Shown piece after piece: positions 36,294 through 46,495 of a DNA stretch of 64,000 bases. The stretch comes from Clytia hemisphaerica. Lineage: Eukaryota > Cnidaria > Hydrozoa > Leptothecata > Clytiidae. A program made the translations under genes and the position numbers. A model generated the notes under the pieces. That model made no database searches and was not told the origin of the DNA. It was given only the letters and a program-made list of their open reading frames with translations. Numbering within the stretch: position 1 is the stretch's first letter; every line of letters starts with the position of its first letter. Where the stretch lies: assembly GCA_902728285.1 (NCBI GenBank), contig CACVBU010001141.1, forward strand, positions 700,295 through 764,294, written 5' to 3'.

Positions 36294-36998
36294 TTATGCA
36301 GCTTTTGTTGTAGCAGCAAGAGCATTTAAATCGTTGATGCACTGAGCAATAGCATCAGTTTCATGTTTAGCAGTGATGCTGTTGACGACATGGCTTTCAA
36401 CCCAGGATGAAATGTGGTCTTCTTCAATATTTTGTTCCAAGTTCTGTAGGTCAACTTGGTAATCCAATCTCTTTTGAACTTCACTTTCTACTTCTTCTAA
36501 TCTTCTACGGTATTCAATTTCCAAGCGCATTTCATTATTTTCTTTCATGACATCAAAATACTCCTTCCTGTCAACAAGAGCAGCTTCGCCTTCTTTGGCA
36601 GCCTCAATTGCATTTTCCAGAGAGGAGAGTTGGGCGATTCTTCCTTTATTCATTTTGTCAAGGATAGCATTTCTTCTTTCGTCAAGCATTTTGCCAACGA
36701 CTGGGCCAGCGGCTTTGGCAAGTTGGTATCCAGTTCCACCCATGGCAAAGATAAGTAAGACTTCATCATTAATGATGAAGATTTCCTTTGATAAAAGGTA
36801 AGCAGCTAAACCAACAGTGAACATTGTAGCACCAGATTCTCCAGCTTTGTCCTTGTACATTTGCCATGCTGGCCAAGCAGTTTTGTGCCATGCATATTTG
36901 TTATCGTCTTTTGTCGACACTGAAAAACACCTTTGGCTCGCTACAGCGGCACAGGGTTTGACAACTTGTCTTGAGATTGATGACAGACGAGAAAGCAT
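36294..36998 (-). CDS. ATP5PB: Mitochondrial ATP synthase peripheral-stalk subunit b
   Basis: Subunit b joins the F1 head to the membrane sector of mitochondrial ATP synthase as part of the peripheral stalk. The 234-aa frame starts with a basic, Ser/Arg-rich presequence (MLSRLSSISRQVVKP) for matrix import. It continues with the conserved membrane region GATMFTVGLAAYLLSKEIFI and VLLIFAMGGTGYQLAKA (about 57-97), then a long charged helix with ERRNAILDKM and RRRLEEVESEVQKRLDYQ. Length is close to the mammalian mature-plus-presequence form (256 aa). The whole coding region is one exon. TTTCAG lies 14 bp before the ATG, so a 5'-UTR intron or a trans-splice acceptor is possible. The DDHD1 start codon is only 415 bp downstream on the same strand. 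Confidence 0.95.
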   Translation of the reverse strand: MLSRLSSISRQVVKPCAAVASQRCFSVSTKDDNKYAWHKTAWPAWQMYKDKAGESGATMFTVGLAAYLLSKEIFIINDEVLLIFAMGGTGYQLAKAAGPVVGKMLDERRNAILDKMNKGRIAQLSSLENAIEAAKEGEAALVDRKEYFDVMKENNEMRLEIEYRRRLEEVESEVQKRLDYQVDLQNLEQNIEEDHISSWVESHVVNSITAKHETDAIAQCINDLNALAATTKAA

Positions 36999-37537
36999 TT
37001 TTTAGTGATTGCTGAAATGATAAGTGTGTAATTTAGAAAGTACAGAATCTTGACCAAATAGTATCGGAGAAAAAAAGACCATGAATGACAAGATTTTCGG
37101 AAAACATGTTTATAAAATAAAATTACATTTTGCTGCTATTGAGGCAAAAAGTCCAATCTAAAAATTGTGTCTGAAAAGACTAAGACTTTTTCTACTTTGC
37201 AAATTTTTTCTCTAAAAGAAAAGGGTCGGTCGATAGAGGATAGGTTGATTTTTTTGAGCACTTTCGGAAAGTAACTTTTTTATTCGATTGAGCATAACTT
37301 TTGATCTAATGAATCAAATTTAATAAATGAATGACCCATCAAAGTTTAAGTTTATCTTTCTTCTTTCCAATGAAACAAGAATGGTTCTTTTAAAATTTTT
37401 AGATTTCGAGAAAATTAGTTTCAAAGAGAGAAACTTTCTGTGGCGCACCCGGTACATTTTGGAAGAAATTAATAAAAATAAATAAAAAAGGAAGCGATAA
37501 ACTGAAGAACGAAGTCTAAGATCAGGTGCGGTACCTC

Positions 37538-38088
37538 ATGGCTCCGAATGGGGTTATAGGTCCCCCCCAACAAATTTAGGTCCCCCCTAAGTTTTAGGTC
37601 CCCTCACTTTTCAGTAAAGTTCAGGTCCCAGTTGGAATCTAAAGGTTCAGGTCCCTGCAAAAAGTACTTTCAAGGTTCAGGTCCCAGCAAAGAAAAATAA
37701 TTCAGCACCAAATTATTTTGATTTCAATATGTTATATTTTTAAATATTTCTTAAAAGAAATCTAAAGAAAAATTATATATATTTTTAAGAACATATAAGA
37801 AGGTTCTGATTGAGAAAACATATGCACCCTTTAGTTCTTAAATTGCCCTCTGAAATGTGCCAAGAGGCCTAACTTTTTCCATAATAGAAGGGTATTGTCT
37901 AGTTGTGGAATCAGTTACAATTTCTTAATTATTGTAATTAGCCCCCAGAACTTTAGTGCAGCCCTTCAGGTCCCCCCACTTTTTTAGGCCCCCCCCCTGA
38001 GTTTAAAGTATGAGACAGCTCCCACCCACTTGTAGAGCGATTTTAGATTTACACCCCCACCAAATAAGTGGGGGGGGGGCGGAGCCAT
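37538..38088. mobile_element. ATGGCTCCG-ended, G/C-run transposon, copy 1
   Basis: The left end ATGGCTCCG...GGGGTTATAGGTCCCCCCC (37538) and right end GGGGGGGGGGCGGAGCCAT (38088) are inverted over nine bases. The interior carries repeated 'AGGTCCC(C)' phrases at both sides and an AT-rich centre. A second, longer copy begins at 38622. No clear target duplication and no coding capacity. Confidence 0.6.
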
Positions 38089-38763
38089 ATATTACCTTGA
38101 GTAAGCATCTCATTCCACTCTAGAAACACTCATCAGCTTAACAAGAAGAAATAAATCAAAACATAGGTAAGTCTGACCATACAGTTAAGTACAGCAGAAA
38201 AGTAAAGGTTGAAAAGTTGGCCAAGAAAGTAAAAAATCTCAATTTTCATAAAAATCAACTTAAGACCTGGCCCATTTTATACTAAGGAAGCAAAATCCTT
38301 TGTTTAAGAAAATGAAAATCTAATCCAGCATGGGAGTTTTTTGAACAAATTTAAAAAGGTCCAGCCAAATTGTTTTTTTGGTTTTAGTCACCCAACCAAC
38401 CCTGAGAAGGTGGAGTAAAAAGTTTCATAATGTACATGTGATATTTCTAGAAATATTATAGAACTTTATTTCAAGTCAGAGATCCAGCCCAACTAAGAGG
38501 CTATTTGGGCTCTTGTCTTATAGTGTGTTTTTTACTATTTCTTTCCTTTTGGGACTTAATCGGGTTTATAGGAGGTATATTGAGAGAAAAGATCTATCTT
38601 TTAATTGATTTGTTTTATTACATAGCTCCGACTGGGGTTCTAGGTCCCCCGCCAAATTTTTTAGGTCCCAGTATAGGGGAAAAATTTTATTGCATTCACA
38701 AAGCTCTTTTTACATGTGTGTGCACTTTTAGAGAATGCAATAGAATTTCTTCATTTTTGCATT

Positions 38764-39043
38764 TTAACCCTTTTAGTGCCACGGTCATTTTTTTGCTAAG
38801 TTTTTTAAAGAAAATCGCTAGTTCAAACTTTAAAGGCTTATATCTCCAGATCTAGAAGGAGTTAGAAGCTCGTTTATAGACCGTTAGATAGCTTAGAGTC
38901 TCCTCTTTCTTTTAGGCGCGTGGTAAAACTTCAAACTAATTAGCTGGAGGACAGAATCAAGTTTCTCAGGGCCAAATTTGGCTTCGCCCTCCTACATAAC
39001 ATAGCCCATGTCTGATATATACGACATTGACACTTAAAGGGTT
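38764..39043. mobile_element. TTAA/CCCTTTTAGTGCC MITE, short copy
   Basis: Begins TTAACCCTTTTAGTGCCAC and ends GACATTGACACTTAAAGGGTT; the ends are inverted. The interior (TCTAGAAGGAGTTAGAAGCT, CTCCTCTTTCTTTTAGGCGC) is nearly identical to the 589-bp copy at 61147, which is flanked by complete TTAA repeats. TTAA plus CCCTTT ends suggest piggyBac-type mobilisation (inference). Confidence 0.8.
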
Positions 39044-39113
39044 CACACTTTGCATGAAAACATAAAGGTTTAGAGAAACTAAAAACCAACAGTTTAAAGA
39101 AAAATATGGTGTC

Positions 39114-40390
39114 AGGAAAATTGCCCCCGAGAAAACTGCCCCCCGGAAAACTGCCCCCCGGAAAATTGCCCCCCGGAAAATTGCCCCCTAGGAAAATTGC
39201 CCCCTAGGAAAATTGCCCCCCAGAAAATTGCCCCCTAGGAAAATTGCCCCCCGGAAAATTGCCCCCTATTTTTCCATTTTTCGAAACTAAATCTAACTCA
39301 ATTTTCAACATTTGGGAGATTTTGGATTACGCAATTTTACTCCGCGTCTTAACGGATTAAGAGATCTAGAATATTTTGGGGGCTATATTTTGGTCCAACG
39401 GTTGCAGGTTGCAGCCGTAATTTTCATTAAGTTGACGCTTTTTATAAGGAATAATGTGGTTTAACCATGGAATACAGAGAAAGCGTTTTCTCTGTTTAGC
39501 GATAGTCAATTTCAATGTGTTTTATACTGTATTTCTTTCGCTATTCAAGTATTTTCTTTATGGTTTTACAAAATTTCTTGGTCATATGGAATGGATAACT
39601 TCATTCTTACTATATTCCTCACGCTGACCATTGATCTGCTTTGCATGTTTTAGTTTTTAGTTTTTTCTTAAAGAAAAAAGTCGCCTCAAAAACGACTTTT
39701 ACAAGTTTTGTATGAGGTGGAGAAAGATAGTCGAGTAATAAAGTCACTTTCAAAAAAATCTTTCCCCATTTCTTAACCCTAAGCGCCCTATCCGTGCTAT
39801 CTTAAGCTAAGGGAACTAATTTTTACTAAGTCGCCAAAATAAGTTCCCACCAAAATTAAAATTTCAGTTTTCTTGGCTAAATAACCCCTGAAATTCAACA
39901 AAGTTGCTCAAAATAAGATGAAATAGAACAGATTTGCGCTGTCATTCGCTAAAATTAATTCCAACCACAGTTAAAAAATTAATTACAGTATTCCCCAAAA
40001 AAAGTTCCCACCAAAATAATCTATTTTTCGAAAATTTTCTACCCAGGACATTGTTGATCCAACCCCTCCTCCGCTTATCAATTTTTCGGAATCTGAAACT
40101 TCTTTTTTGTACGGATTATGCTGTTTTAGCCTTTTTTCCAATCCACCCCCGCTGACCCCCGTTTACTAGGTACCCTAAGAGTAATTCAAAACTACTTAAT
40201 TTTACAGCTACAATGGCCATTTGAAGTTTCATTGGATTTTATAAAAAAGTGGAAAAAAAGATGGCGGGGGGGGGGGCAATTTTCTGGGGGGCAATTTTCT
40301 GGGGGCAGTTTTCCTAGGGGGCAATTTTCCGGGGGGCAATTTTCCGGGGGCAGTTTTCCGGGGGGCAATTTTCTCGGGGGCAATTTTCCT
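39114..40390. mobile_element. Foldback element with tandem-repeat arms
   Basis: The left arm 39114-39267 is about ten copies of a 15-17 bp unit (GGAAAATTGCCCCCC, variants with CTAGG, CCGAG or AACTG). The right arm 40264-40390 is about eight copies of the complement (GGGGGGCAATTTTCCG). The outer units match best: AGGAAAATTGCCCCCGAG on the left, its complement at the right end. The roughly 1-kb centre has no coding signal. This plan resembles foldback (FB/Galileo-type) transposons. The open frame across the right arm (minus 40192-40398) is a product of the repeat, not a gene. Confidence 0.75.
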
Positions 40391-40718
40391 AGAACCAAAA
40401 ATATTTAGGAAGTGTTATTTAGCCCCCAGAATTACATAAACTAATGCAGGTCCCCCAGGGTCCCCTCCCCAAGATAGAGCTCCCCCCGCCTGTCAGGAAA
40501 AACAAGCAGCTCCCACTTCTTATATGGCAAATTTTTGGTGTAGCTCCCCCCGCTCAGGCGGGGGGGGGGGGGTGCGAGCCATGTTTAACACAGCTGTTAC
40601 CTAGGGACAAGATAATTCATCCTGTTTGTACTGGCTGAGGGAAAGTAATGTATGCTGGAGTTATTTGTTATTCAATTGACCGTTGCCTTCTCCTCAACAA
40701 CTTTATATGCATTAATGG

Positions 40719-40757
40719 GTTCTAGTTCTAGTTCTAGTTCTAGTTCTAGTTCTAGTT
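40719..40757. repeat. (TTCTAG)n microsatellite, LINE 3' end
   Basis: About six perfect TTCTAG units on the plus strand (CTAGAA on the element strand) just past the LINE 3' UTR. Such terminal repeats are typical of the CR1 group's 3' ends. Confidence 0.9.
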
Positions 40758-41151
40758 TTATATTTGCATAAGACAAAAAATGCCTAATCTCGCAAATTCT
40801 ACGTAAAAATACAAAAATGAAAAGGTTTAATAGCTAAGATAAAGATATAAAAATATAGAATAAATAGGTAATTTATACAATTTTAAATTAGATTTATTAG
40901 ATTAAAATTCAGAAAAAATTTAAAAAGTTCAAAAATATTACAGTAATAAAAAGTGTGTTAAAAATAGTACACTAATAGGGGACGCACAATTTGCAGGGTC
41001 ACGTGAGAAAGGTGTTTAAGCTGAAGGAGAGCACATACTAGAATCGAGGTGAACAAGAGTCAAGCTGGTCGCTAGAGGATTTATAATGTAGCAAAAAACA
41101 TAAGTATGAGCATAGACTCAGTGGAAAAACGGGCGCAGATTTAAGTGTACA

Positions 41152-42960
41152 CTAGAATATTAAGCTATGATCAATAGAAGTTTTGAATTCTTTTTCAGTT
41201 TTCAAATTTGCAGTACTAATTGGTAATTTGTTCCATATTTTGATGGTAGATGGAAAGAATGAGTTTGAATAGCATTTAATCCTGCCCTGAATGGGCTGAT
41301 ATTTCACATTTGTACAACGTTGTCTAGCTGGGTGGATGCTGCTGTCAACGAATTTGTTTCCTGACAAAATATCAAATAGCATTTTCAATTTCGATTTGGA
41401 TCTCCTTGTTTCTAGTGTTTCAAGTTTAAGTGATTTTCTTAGATCGTTTGGGCTGACTTCTGAACTCCATTCCCTACAGATCCAGCGGATAGATTTTCTC
41501 TGAGTCATTTCGATTTTCTGGGTAAGGGATTGGTTATCAGTTGGATCCCATACAGTGTTTGCATATTCCACCGTTGGTCTGATAAAAGTTTTATAACACT
41601 TCAGACGTGTTTCTTTGTCTGCCATTGATAGGTTCCTCTGAAAGAATATTCGGGTGTTATTTGCTTTGGAAGTGGCAAGATCGATGTGATTCTTCCAAGA
41701 GAGATTATTCGAGATTACGACACCGAGATATTTAGCTTTGTTAACAGTTTTGAGCTGTTGACCATGGATTTCATAGGTTTTATCATGAATTTTTCGTTTG
41801 TTGGTGACTCTGAGGTTAAAGCATTTGTCTGGGTGAAACTCCATGGACCATTTGTTTTCCCATTTTACCAATTCGTCTAGGTCTTTTTGAAGCTTTTCGC
41901 AGTCTTCCTGTGTGTGTATTGAGCGGTAAAGATATGCATCATCGGCAAACAGCGCAATTTTCGATTTTACTTCAAGTGGCATGTCATTTATATAGATTAA
42001 GAATAGCAGCGGCCCGAGGGTAGTTCCTTGGGGGACACCTGAAATGACGTTTGAGTTTTTGGAGGATTTCCCACGAACAACAACACATTGGGTGCGATGA
42101 GATAGAAAGTCTGTAACCCAAGTCAGGACGTTGCCGTATACTCCATAATGTTTAAGTTTAATAATTAGTTTACGATGGCATACCTTATCGAAGGCTTTAC
42201 TGAAGTCAAGTAAAATACTGTCAACTTGTTCTTTGTTGTTGATAGCTCTAGCAAGGGTATCAATGGTTTGAAGCAATTGGGTCTCGCACGATCTTTTCTT
42301 GCGAAAGCCATGTTGAGTATCTGTAAGACAGCTGTTCTCCTCGAGGTGGTTGATGATGTGGCTATGAACGATGTGTTCTAGAACTTTGCAGGTGACAGAC
42401 GTCAAGCTAATCGGTCGATAATTTTCTGCTTTGGACCTATTTTTGTTTCCTCCTTTGAAGATTGGACTGACTACGGCATGTTTCCAATCAGTGGGTATTT
42501 TCCCTTGCTTTAATGATGCATTGAATAATAGGGTGAGACCGTCAGCAACTTGGTCAGCTGATTCCTTTAGAATACGAGCTCCGATTCCGTCAGGACCACT
42601 AGCTTTAAAGGGATTCAATTCTTTAAGTAGTTTTGCGACTCCGTTTTTGGTAATAATGATGTCATTGATTATTTTTCCTTTAGGGCCTAACGGTGTTGGG
42701 GTTGTACCATCATCTTCTGTGAAGACACTTGTGAATTGGTTATTTAGAATCTCTGCTAGTTCCTCCTCTTTGGTGTGGATTTCGTTGTTTTCACCCAAGA
42801 GAGGTGATAAACCACAAATGTCTGTTCTTTTGGATTTCACAAATGAGAAGAATTTCTTGCTATTTTTCTTATCATTGCAGATGTTTTCTTTGATGTAGGT
42901 GTTGTAAACGTTTTGGCAGGTCTTTCTTGCAAATTTGGTATCTTTTCCAGTCTCGATCAA
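41152..42960 (-). CDS. LINE ORF: reverse transcriptase part
   Basis: The 602-codon open frame holds the full RT domain of a CR1/Jockey-like LINE, which copies element RNA at a nicked genomic target. Blocks in order: NPFKASGPDGIGARIL, DWKHAVVSPIFKGG, AENYRPISLTS, TQHGFRKKRSCETQL, LLDFSKAFDKVCH, SGVPQGTTLGPLLF, catalytic IALFADDAYLY, LGVVISNNLSWKNH, and the C-terminal IRWICREWSS...IWNKLP region. The first codon listed is TTG and is not a real start; this is the continuation of the endonuclease frame after a one-base shift between about 42910 and 42960. Confidence 0.9.
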   Translation of the reverse strand: MIETGKDTKFARKTCQNVYNTYIKENICNDKKNSKKFFSFVKSKRTDICGLSPLLGENNEIHTKEEELAEILNNQFTSVFTEDDGTTPTPLGPKGKIINDIIITKNGVAKLLKELNPFKASGPDGIGARILKESADQVADGLTLLFNASLKQGKIPTDWKHAVVSPIFKGGNKNRSKAENYRPISLTSVTCKVLEHIVHSHIINHLEENSCLTDTQHGFRKKRSCETQLLQTIDTLARAINNKEQVDSILLDFSKAFDKVCHRKLIIKLKHYGVYGNVLTWVTDFLSHRTQCVVVRGKSSKNSNVISGVPQGTTLGPLLFLIYINDMPLEVKSKIALFADDAYLYRSIHTQEDCEKLQKDLDELVKWENKWSMEFHPDKCFNLRVTNKRKIHDKTYEIHGQQLKTVNKAKYLGVVISNNLSWKNHIDLATSKANNTRIFFQRNLSMADKETRLKCYKTFIRPTVEYANTVWDPTDNQSLTQKIEMTQRKSIRWICREWSSEVSPNDLRKSLKLETLETRRSKSKLKMLFDILSGNKFVDSSIHPARQRCTNVKYQPIQGRIKCYSNSFFPSTIKIWNKLPISTANLKTEKEFKTSIDHSLIF

Positions 42961-44236
42961 GTTTAGTTCTTTTGTATACTCGGTATCTTCTTGACTTTTT
43001 TCGAACTGCCTTTCTGCATACTACGTTAAACCAGGGTTGATTGAAACGCTGAGATGTGGTCTTTGTTGGTACATGTTTGTCCTGCGCATTCGAGATAATT
43101 TGCTTGAACGTTTCCCAACATTTATCGATGTCTGTTTCTGTAGTGTTTGTTGTGCAGAAGTTTTGCATACCTTCACTCATATCCTTTTGAAGGCCTTCTA
43201 TGTTTGCTCGATGCCAAACATAGATCTTGCGTTGGATAGGTTTCGATTTTTGGGGATGGCAGAAAACATCAGCAAAAACGGCTGTCTCATGGTCACCAAA
43301 TCCTTCATACGGCTCACATTTGTTGGTAAGACCAGGTCGGTTTGTTAGAATTAGGTCAAGTGTGGCTTTTTTCCGAGTTGTGAAGTCAACAAGCTGATTG
43401 AGGTTTAGAACATCGAAGGCTTCAAGGAAATCTTCGTTTAATTGTTTTGTGTATTGGCTTCTGACAATAGTGTTAGATTCCCAGTCTATGTCTGGAAGGT
43501 TGAAGTCTCCACAAATCCAGTGCGAGCTCAGTTTAAACTTTTTCACAGTGTTAGAAATATCTTTAATTAACTGAGTGTTGTAAGAAGCATCACTTGATGG
43601 GGGTCTGTAGCAAGCTGTGAGAATTACTGGCTTCTCATAGGATTCTATTTTAATTGATACAAGTTCAGATTTTTGCTGCGGAAGTTCTTGAACTAGGAGG
43701 TCATCTCTGTGGATGAAGATTACTCCTCCTTTTCCATCTATGCGATCCTTTCGAATGGCGAGGTAATGCTTTGGAAGGAATTGAGAGTTGCTAATGTTAC
43801 AAGACAAGTGGGTTTCAGAGCCAATGAGAACGTCTATGTCGTTTTTATGTAAATAGTTTCCAAGCAGAAGTTTTTTGTTCCAGATACTTTGGAAATTGCA
43901 CACAACGACACGTAGATGGTTGACTTTCTTTTTCTCGGGTGTGATATCGTTTGTAGAGGTTGAGCTGCAGGACGAGATCGATGTATCGAATAAACTATAT
44001 GAGATGTCTGCTAAAGCACAACCTGGACAAAGCCATTCGAAATTCTCCTCTTGGATGTGGCATTGATAGATTTGATCATCCATGTTGGTACATTTAAGGT
44101 GAAACCACTGGTTACAGAGGTCACAAGCGATAGAAGCACCAGAAGAAACTGCCTTTTGACATTCACCACAGGGATATTTCAACTTCTGTGATGGGCCAGG
44201 GTTGAGTTCGACATTACCGCTAATGATTAATAGCAT
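42872..44236 (-). CDS. LINE ORF: 2A-like motif, PHD finger, APE endonuclease
   Basis: Starts at ATG 44236. Residues 2-15 read LLIISGNVELNPGP, matching the 2A ribosome-skipping signature D(V/I)ExNPGP except Asn for Asp. A PHD-type C4HC3 finger follows (CGEC...CDLC...WFHLKC...WLCPGC, about 24-73). Then comes an APE-like endonuclease (about 107-350) with VVVCNFQSI, IGSETHLS, YRPPSSD, CGDFNLPDIDW and FGDHETAVF, which nicks the target DNA. The RT reading frame begins where this frame loses similarity (after DWKRY, about 42935). The last 20 or so codons (to TGA 42872) are therefore likely out of frame. Confidence 0.88.
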   Translation of the reverse strand: MLLIISGNVELNPGPSQKLKYPCGECQKAVSSGASIACDLCNQWFHLKCTNMDDQIYQCHIQEENFEWLCPGCALADISYSLFDTSISSCSSTSTNDITPEKKKVNHLRVVVCNFQSIWNKKLLLGNYLHKNDIDVLIGSETHLSCNISNSQFLPKHYLAIRKDRIDGKGGVIFIHRDDLLVQELPQQKSELVSIKIESYEKPVILTACYRPPSSDASYNTQLIKDISNTVKKFKLSSHWICGDFNLPDIDWESNTIVRSQYTKQLNEDFLEAFDVLNLNQLVDFTTRKKATLDLILTNRPGLTNKCEPYEGFGDHETAVFADVFCHPQKSKPIQRKIYVWHRANIEGLQKDMSEGMQNFCTTNTTETDIDKCWETFKQIISNAQDKHVPTKTTSQRFNQPWFNVVCRKAVRKKSRRYRVYKRTKLDRDWKRYQICKKDLPKRLQHLHQRKHLQ

Positions 44237-44605
44237 CTGCTGTAATATGGCACTTGTTTTCGTCTTGCATGGGTCATTGTTCTAATGCTAGAGTTTTTTC
44301 CATCGTTTTGTAACGTCAACTTGGGACTATCTGAAAAAACACAGTGCTGCAAATAACGGCCGGTGACCAGTAAATACCGGTCATTCTGTACTTTTTGCTG
44401 GCCATTCTGAAGATCAGTTTTTCATTTTGTTCTGTTAAAATTTGAAGACTAGAGGCTTAAATAAATACTTTAGTTTAGCCAATTTAAAGGTAATTTCAGA
44501 CAAAATTTTCTAAGGGGGGTTCCGTCAGACCCCCACCTCTGCTCAAATCATTCTTGTTACGCTCGAAAAATTACCTGCCAAATGAAATTTCCTTCTTTGC
44601 ATATT

Positions 44606-45085
44606 ACCATTTCACAGAACCTCCAAGGTCATTTGATTTGATTTGAATGTCAAATTATAAAATAGACAATTTCTCTTTCAAACTGAGTAGGCTTTTAAAT
44701 TGAAATATGAAAAGAATTCTGTAGTGAACACGCACACACAAGTGTCTGCACTGTCTGCAATACAGATATCTATAAAAATCCATAAATCTAGCATTGTATT
44801 TTCAGATCTGTTACTTTTACGTGGGGGTGGTTTCTATCCACTAAATAAAATTAAGCGATGTAAGTCGCCTTCCAGTTTCAATACTATAGCTATTTTCTCC
44901 ACTTACATCAACTAAATCATAGAAACCAGACTCTTCCGGCTTCCACCACCATTTCACCAAACCTCTAAAGTCATTTGATTTGCGTAATAAAAAATACACG
45001 ATTTCTCTTTCGCACCGAGTAGGCTTTTAAATTGAAATGTAAAAAAAAATCTGTTTTGAGGAACACCTGCAAGTGTGGAACGAAC
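44606..45085. repeat. Local duplication of about 135 bp
   Basis: Segments about 44606-44740 and 44946-45085 share ACCATTTCAC, GTCATTTGATTTG, ATTTCTCTTTC, GAGTAGGCTTTTAAATTGAA and an AACAC..CAAGTGT ending. The offset is about 338 bp. The second is followed by a GAACGAA-type microsatellite. No gene. Confidence 0.65.
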
Positions 45086-45759
45086 GAAGGAACGAACAAA
45101 GAAGACCAAATTAGTGGCAAAACGATGGAGCGTTTGACGTCACTTGCACGGCAAGTTACACACTCGCTATTTGTTAATCCCATTGGGCGATAGGCAGCGG
45201 GCGTTCTCTAATTCTCCATTCGGCGCCCGATCATTTTGGATGAAAACTAAAGTTAAAAAAGGGCGCGCTATCAGTGAAAGTTATCGTGCCATGTTATGAC
45301 AGAAAGTATGATTGATAAACTTGGGAGTTATCAAAACAAATTTGGTGTCAAAGAGATTTAACAAGGTGAAAATACAGGCCAGATATCAACAAGTCCCATG
45401 TTGCGACCACTCATCCCAAGTTGGAGCAATTGACGGTAGCCAAAACTGGTACCCTGAGATCGGGTAACTTGCATCCAAAACCTCAATTTTTTTTGAAATT
45501 CCTTGAGCAATCGCGCGAACCTGGAATCCAACCACAAACCTGCACAAACATAAAGAAATAGCCGGAAGCCCAGACCCACGAAGGTATGCTTAGAGATTAA
45601 GGCCTTTGCGGCGTGTGCTTAAAGGAATACAGCCTCGGTCCTGTCTTTGAAGTGGATGTAGGTGGATGTTGTTTATAGAAGAAAAGGAGGTAAAGGAAAT
45701 TGATTTTTCCAACTCAAAATGAAGCACTTTTTCTCAATTATTTAGAGTTGGTGTCTTAG

Positions 45760-46495
45760 CCTTACAGTCGAGGATTATGCCCTAAATAAGAGAATACCCA
45801 AGTTAGAGGATTACCTTATTTAGGAGATTTTCAGTCTCTTATTTAAGAGAACGTACTACCTAAACTAGGAGAATTCTGTACGTTTCACAAATTTACTTCA
45901 GAGCAGACTATTTGCGCAATATGAAAATAAGATAACGTGAAAGATCACGTTTCCGTGATTCCAATGACCCAAATACCAAAATAAATTACCTTTTCATTCT
46001 TTTTCGAACTTCGAAAAACCATAAATAGCCTCATTTGCATGTGTTGACGTAATTTTTTAAAATAATGAAGAAACACCCTCAACCTTCAAAGCGCGTTTTT
46101 TCTCAAACCCCCCTTATTTAGGAGAGACAAGAGCGACTCACTTTCTGTTTGACCCGCGTTTTGACCGAGCTTAAACGCGTTTCTTAAATATGGCCCGATC
46201 TATATTATTACTTTTCACAAAATTCTCATGATGTAGATCGGCCTTTAGATTGATAGACCCTAACCATCCTAGGTCCACAAAACAAAAGCAGAACTCAACC
46301 AAATTTTGCTAGAAAGGAGAAAAAAACGTGCTGAGTCGATCTATGAAGTTCAAAACTTGCGCAAAATGATGAGAAGGCCAAAAATTAACGAAGAAAGAAA
46401 AGTCTCCTAGTTAAGAGAAAGAAATCTCCTACTTAAGAGACCTTCTCTTAAATAGAGTATATCTCTTATTTAGGGCATAATCCTCGACTGCCTTA
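45760..46495. mobile_element. 726-bp DNA transposon with 5-bp target duplication
   Basis: Positions 45765-46490 begin CAGTCGAGGATTATGCCCTA (29 bp perfect, through AATAAGAGA) and end with its complement. CCTTA lies on both sides (45760-45764, 46491-46495). Subterminal parts repeat CTCTTATTTAAGAGA/CTCCTAGTTAAGAGA-like motifs several times. No transposase. The first six bases equal those of the 18.7-kb element, but the rest and the target length differ. Confidence 0.85.

Larger units (their letters stand above)
38622..40582. mobile_element. Same family, copy 2, broken by two later insertions
   Basis: The left end (ATAGCTCCGACTGGGGTTCTAG at 38622) matches copy 1's left end. The right part (TTTAGCCCCCAGAA near 40420, CAGGTCCCC, then GGGGGGTGCGAGCCAT at 40582) matches copy 1's right part. 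The extra length is explained by a TTAA MITE (38764-39043) and a foldback element (39114-40390) lying inside it. This gives a relative order: this element first, the other two later. Confidence 0.6.
40719..44266 (-). mobile_element. Nearly full-length CR1-like LINE
   Basis: Minus-strand non-LTR retrotransposon: 5' ORF with 2A-like motif, PHD finger and APE endonuclease (44236 to about 42930), reverse transcriptase (about 42960-41152), about 395 bp of 3' UTR, and a terminal hexamer repeat (CTAGAA)n at 40719-40757. CR1-clade elements end in short tandem repeats rather than poly-A, which supports an intact 3' end. A single frame change separates the two ORFs. The 5' limit is uncertain; TAG codons stand in frame just before the first ATG. 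Confidence 0.9.

Noticed and set aside
38505-38855. 116-codon plus frame
   Set aside because: Crosses the start of a transposon copy and a MITE; no domain.
40192-40398. Open frame of repeated KLPPENCPP-like units
   Set aside because: It is a translation of the foldback arm's 15-17 bp repeat.
45358-45579. Minus-strand frame; in another frame an acceptor-like TTTGTGCAG is followed by ...DEWSQHGTC, faintly like an RNase T2 motif
   Set aside because: It stops right after the Cys, has no partner exons and no second active-site motif; chance or an old repeat is more likely.
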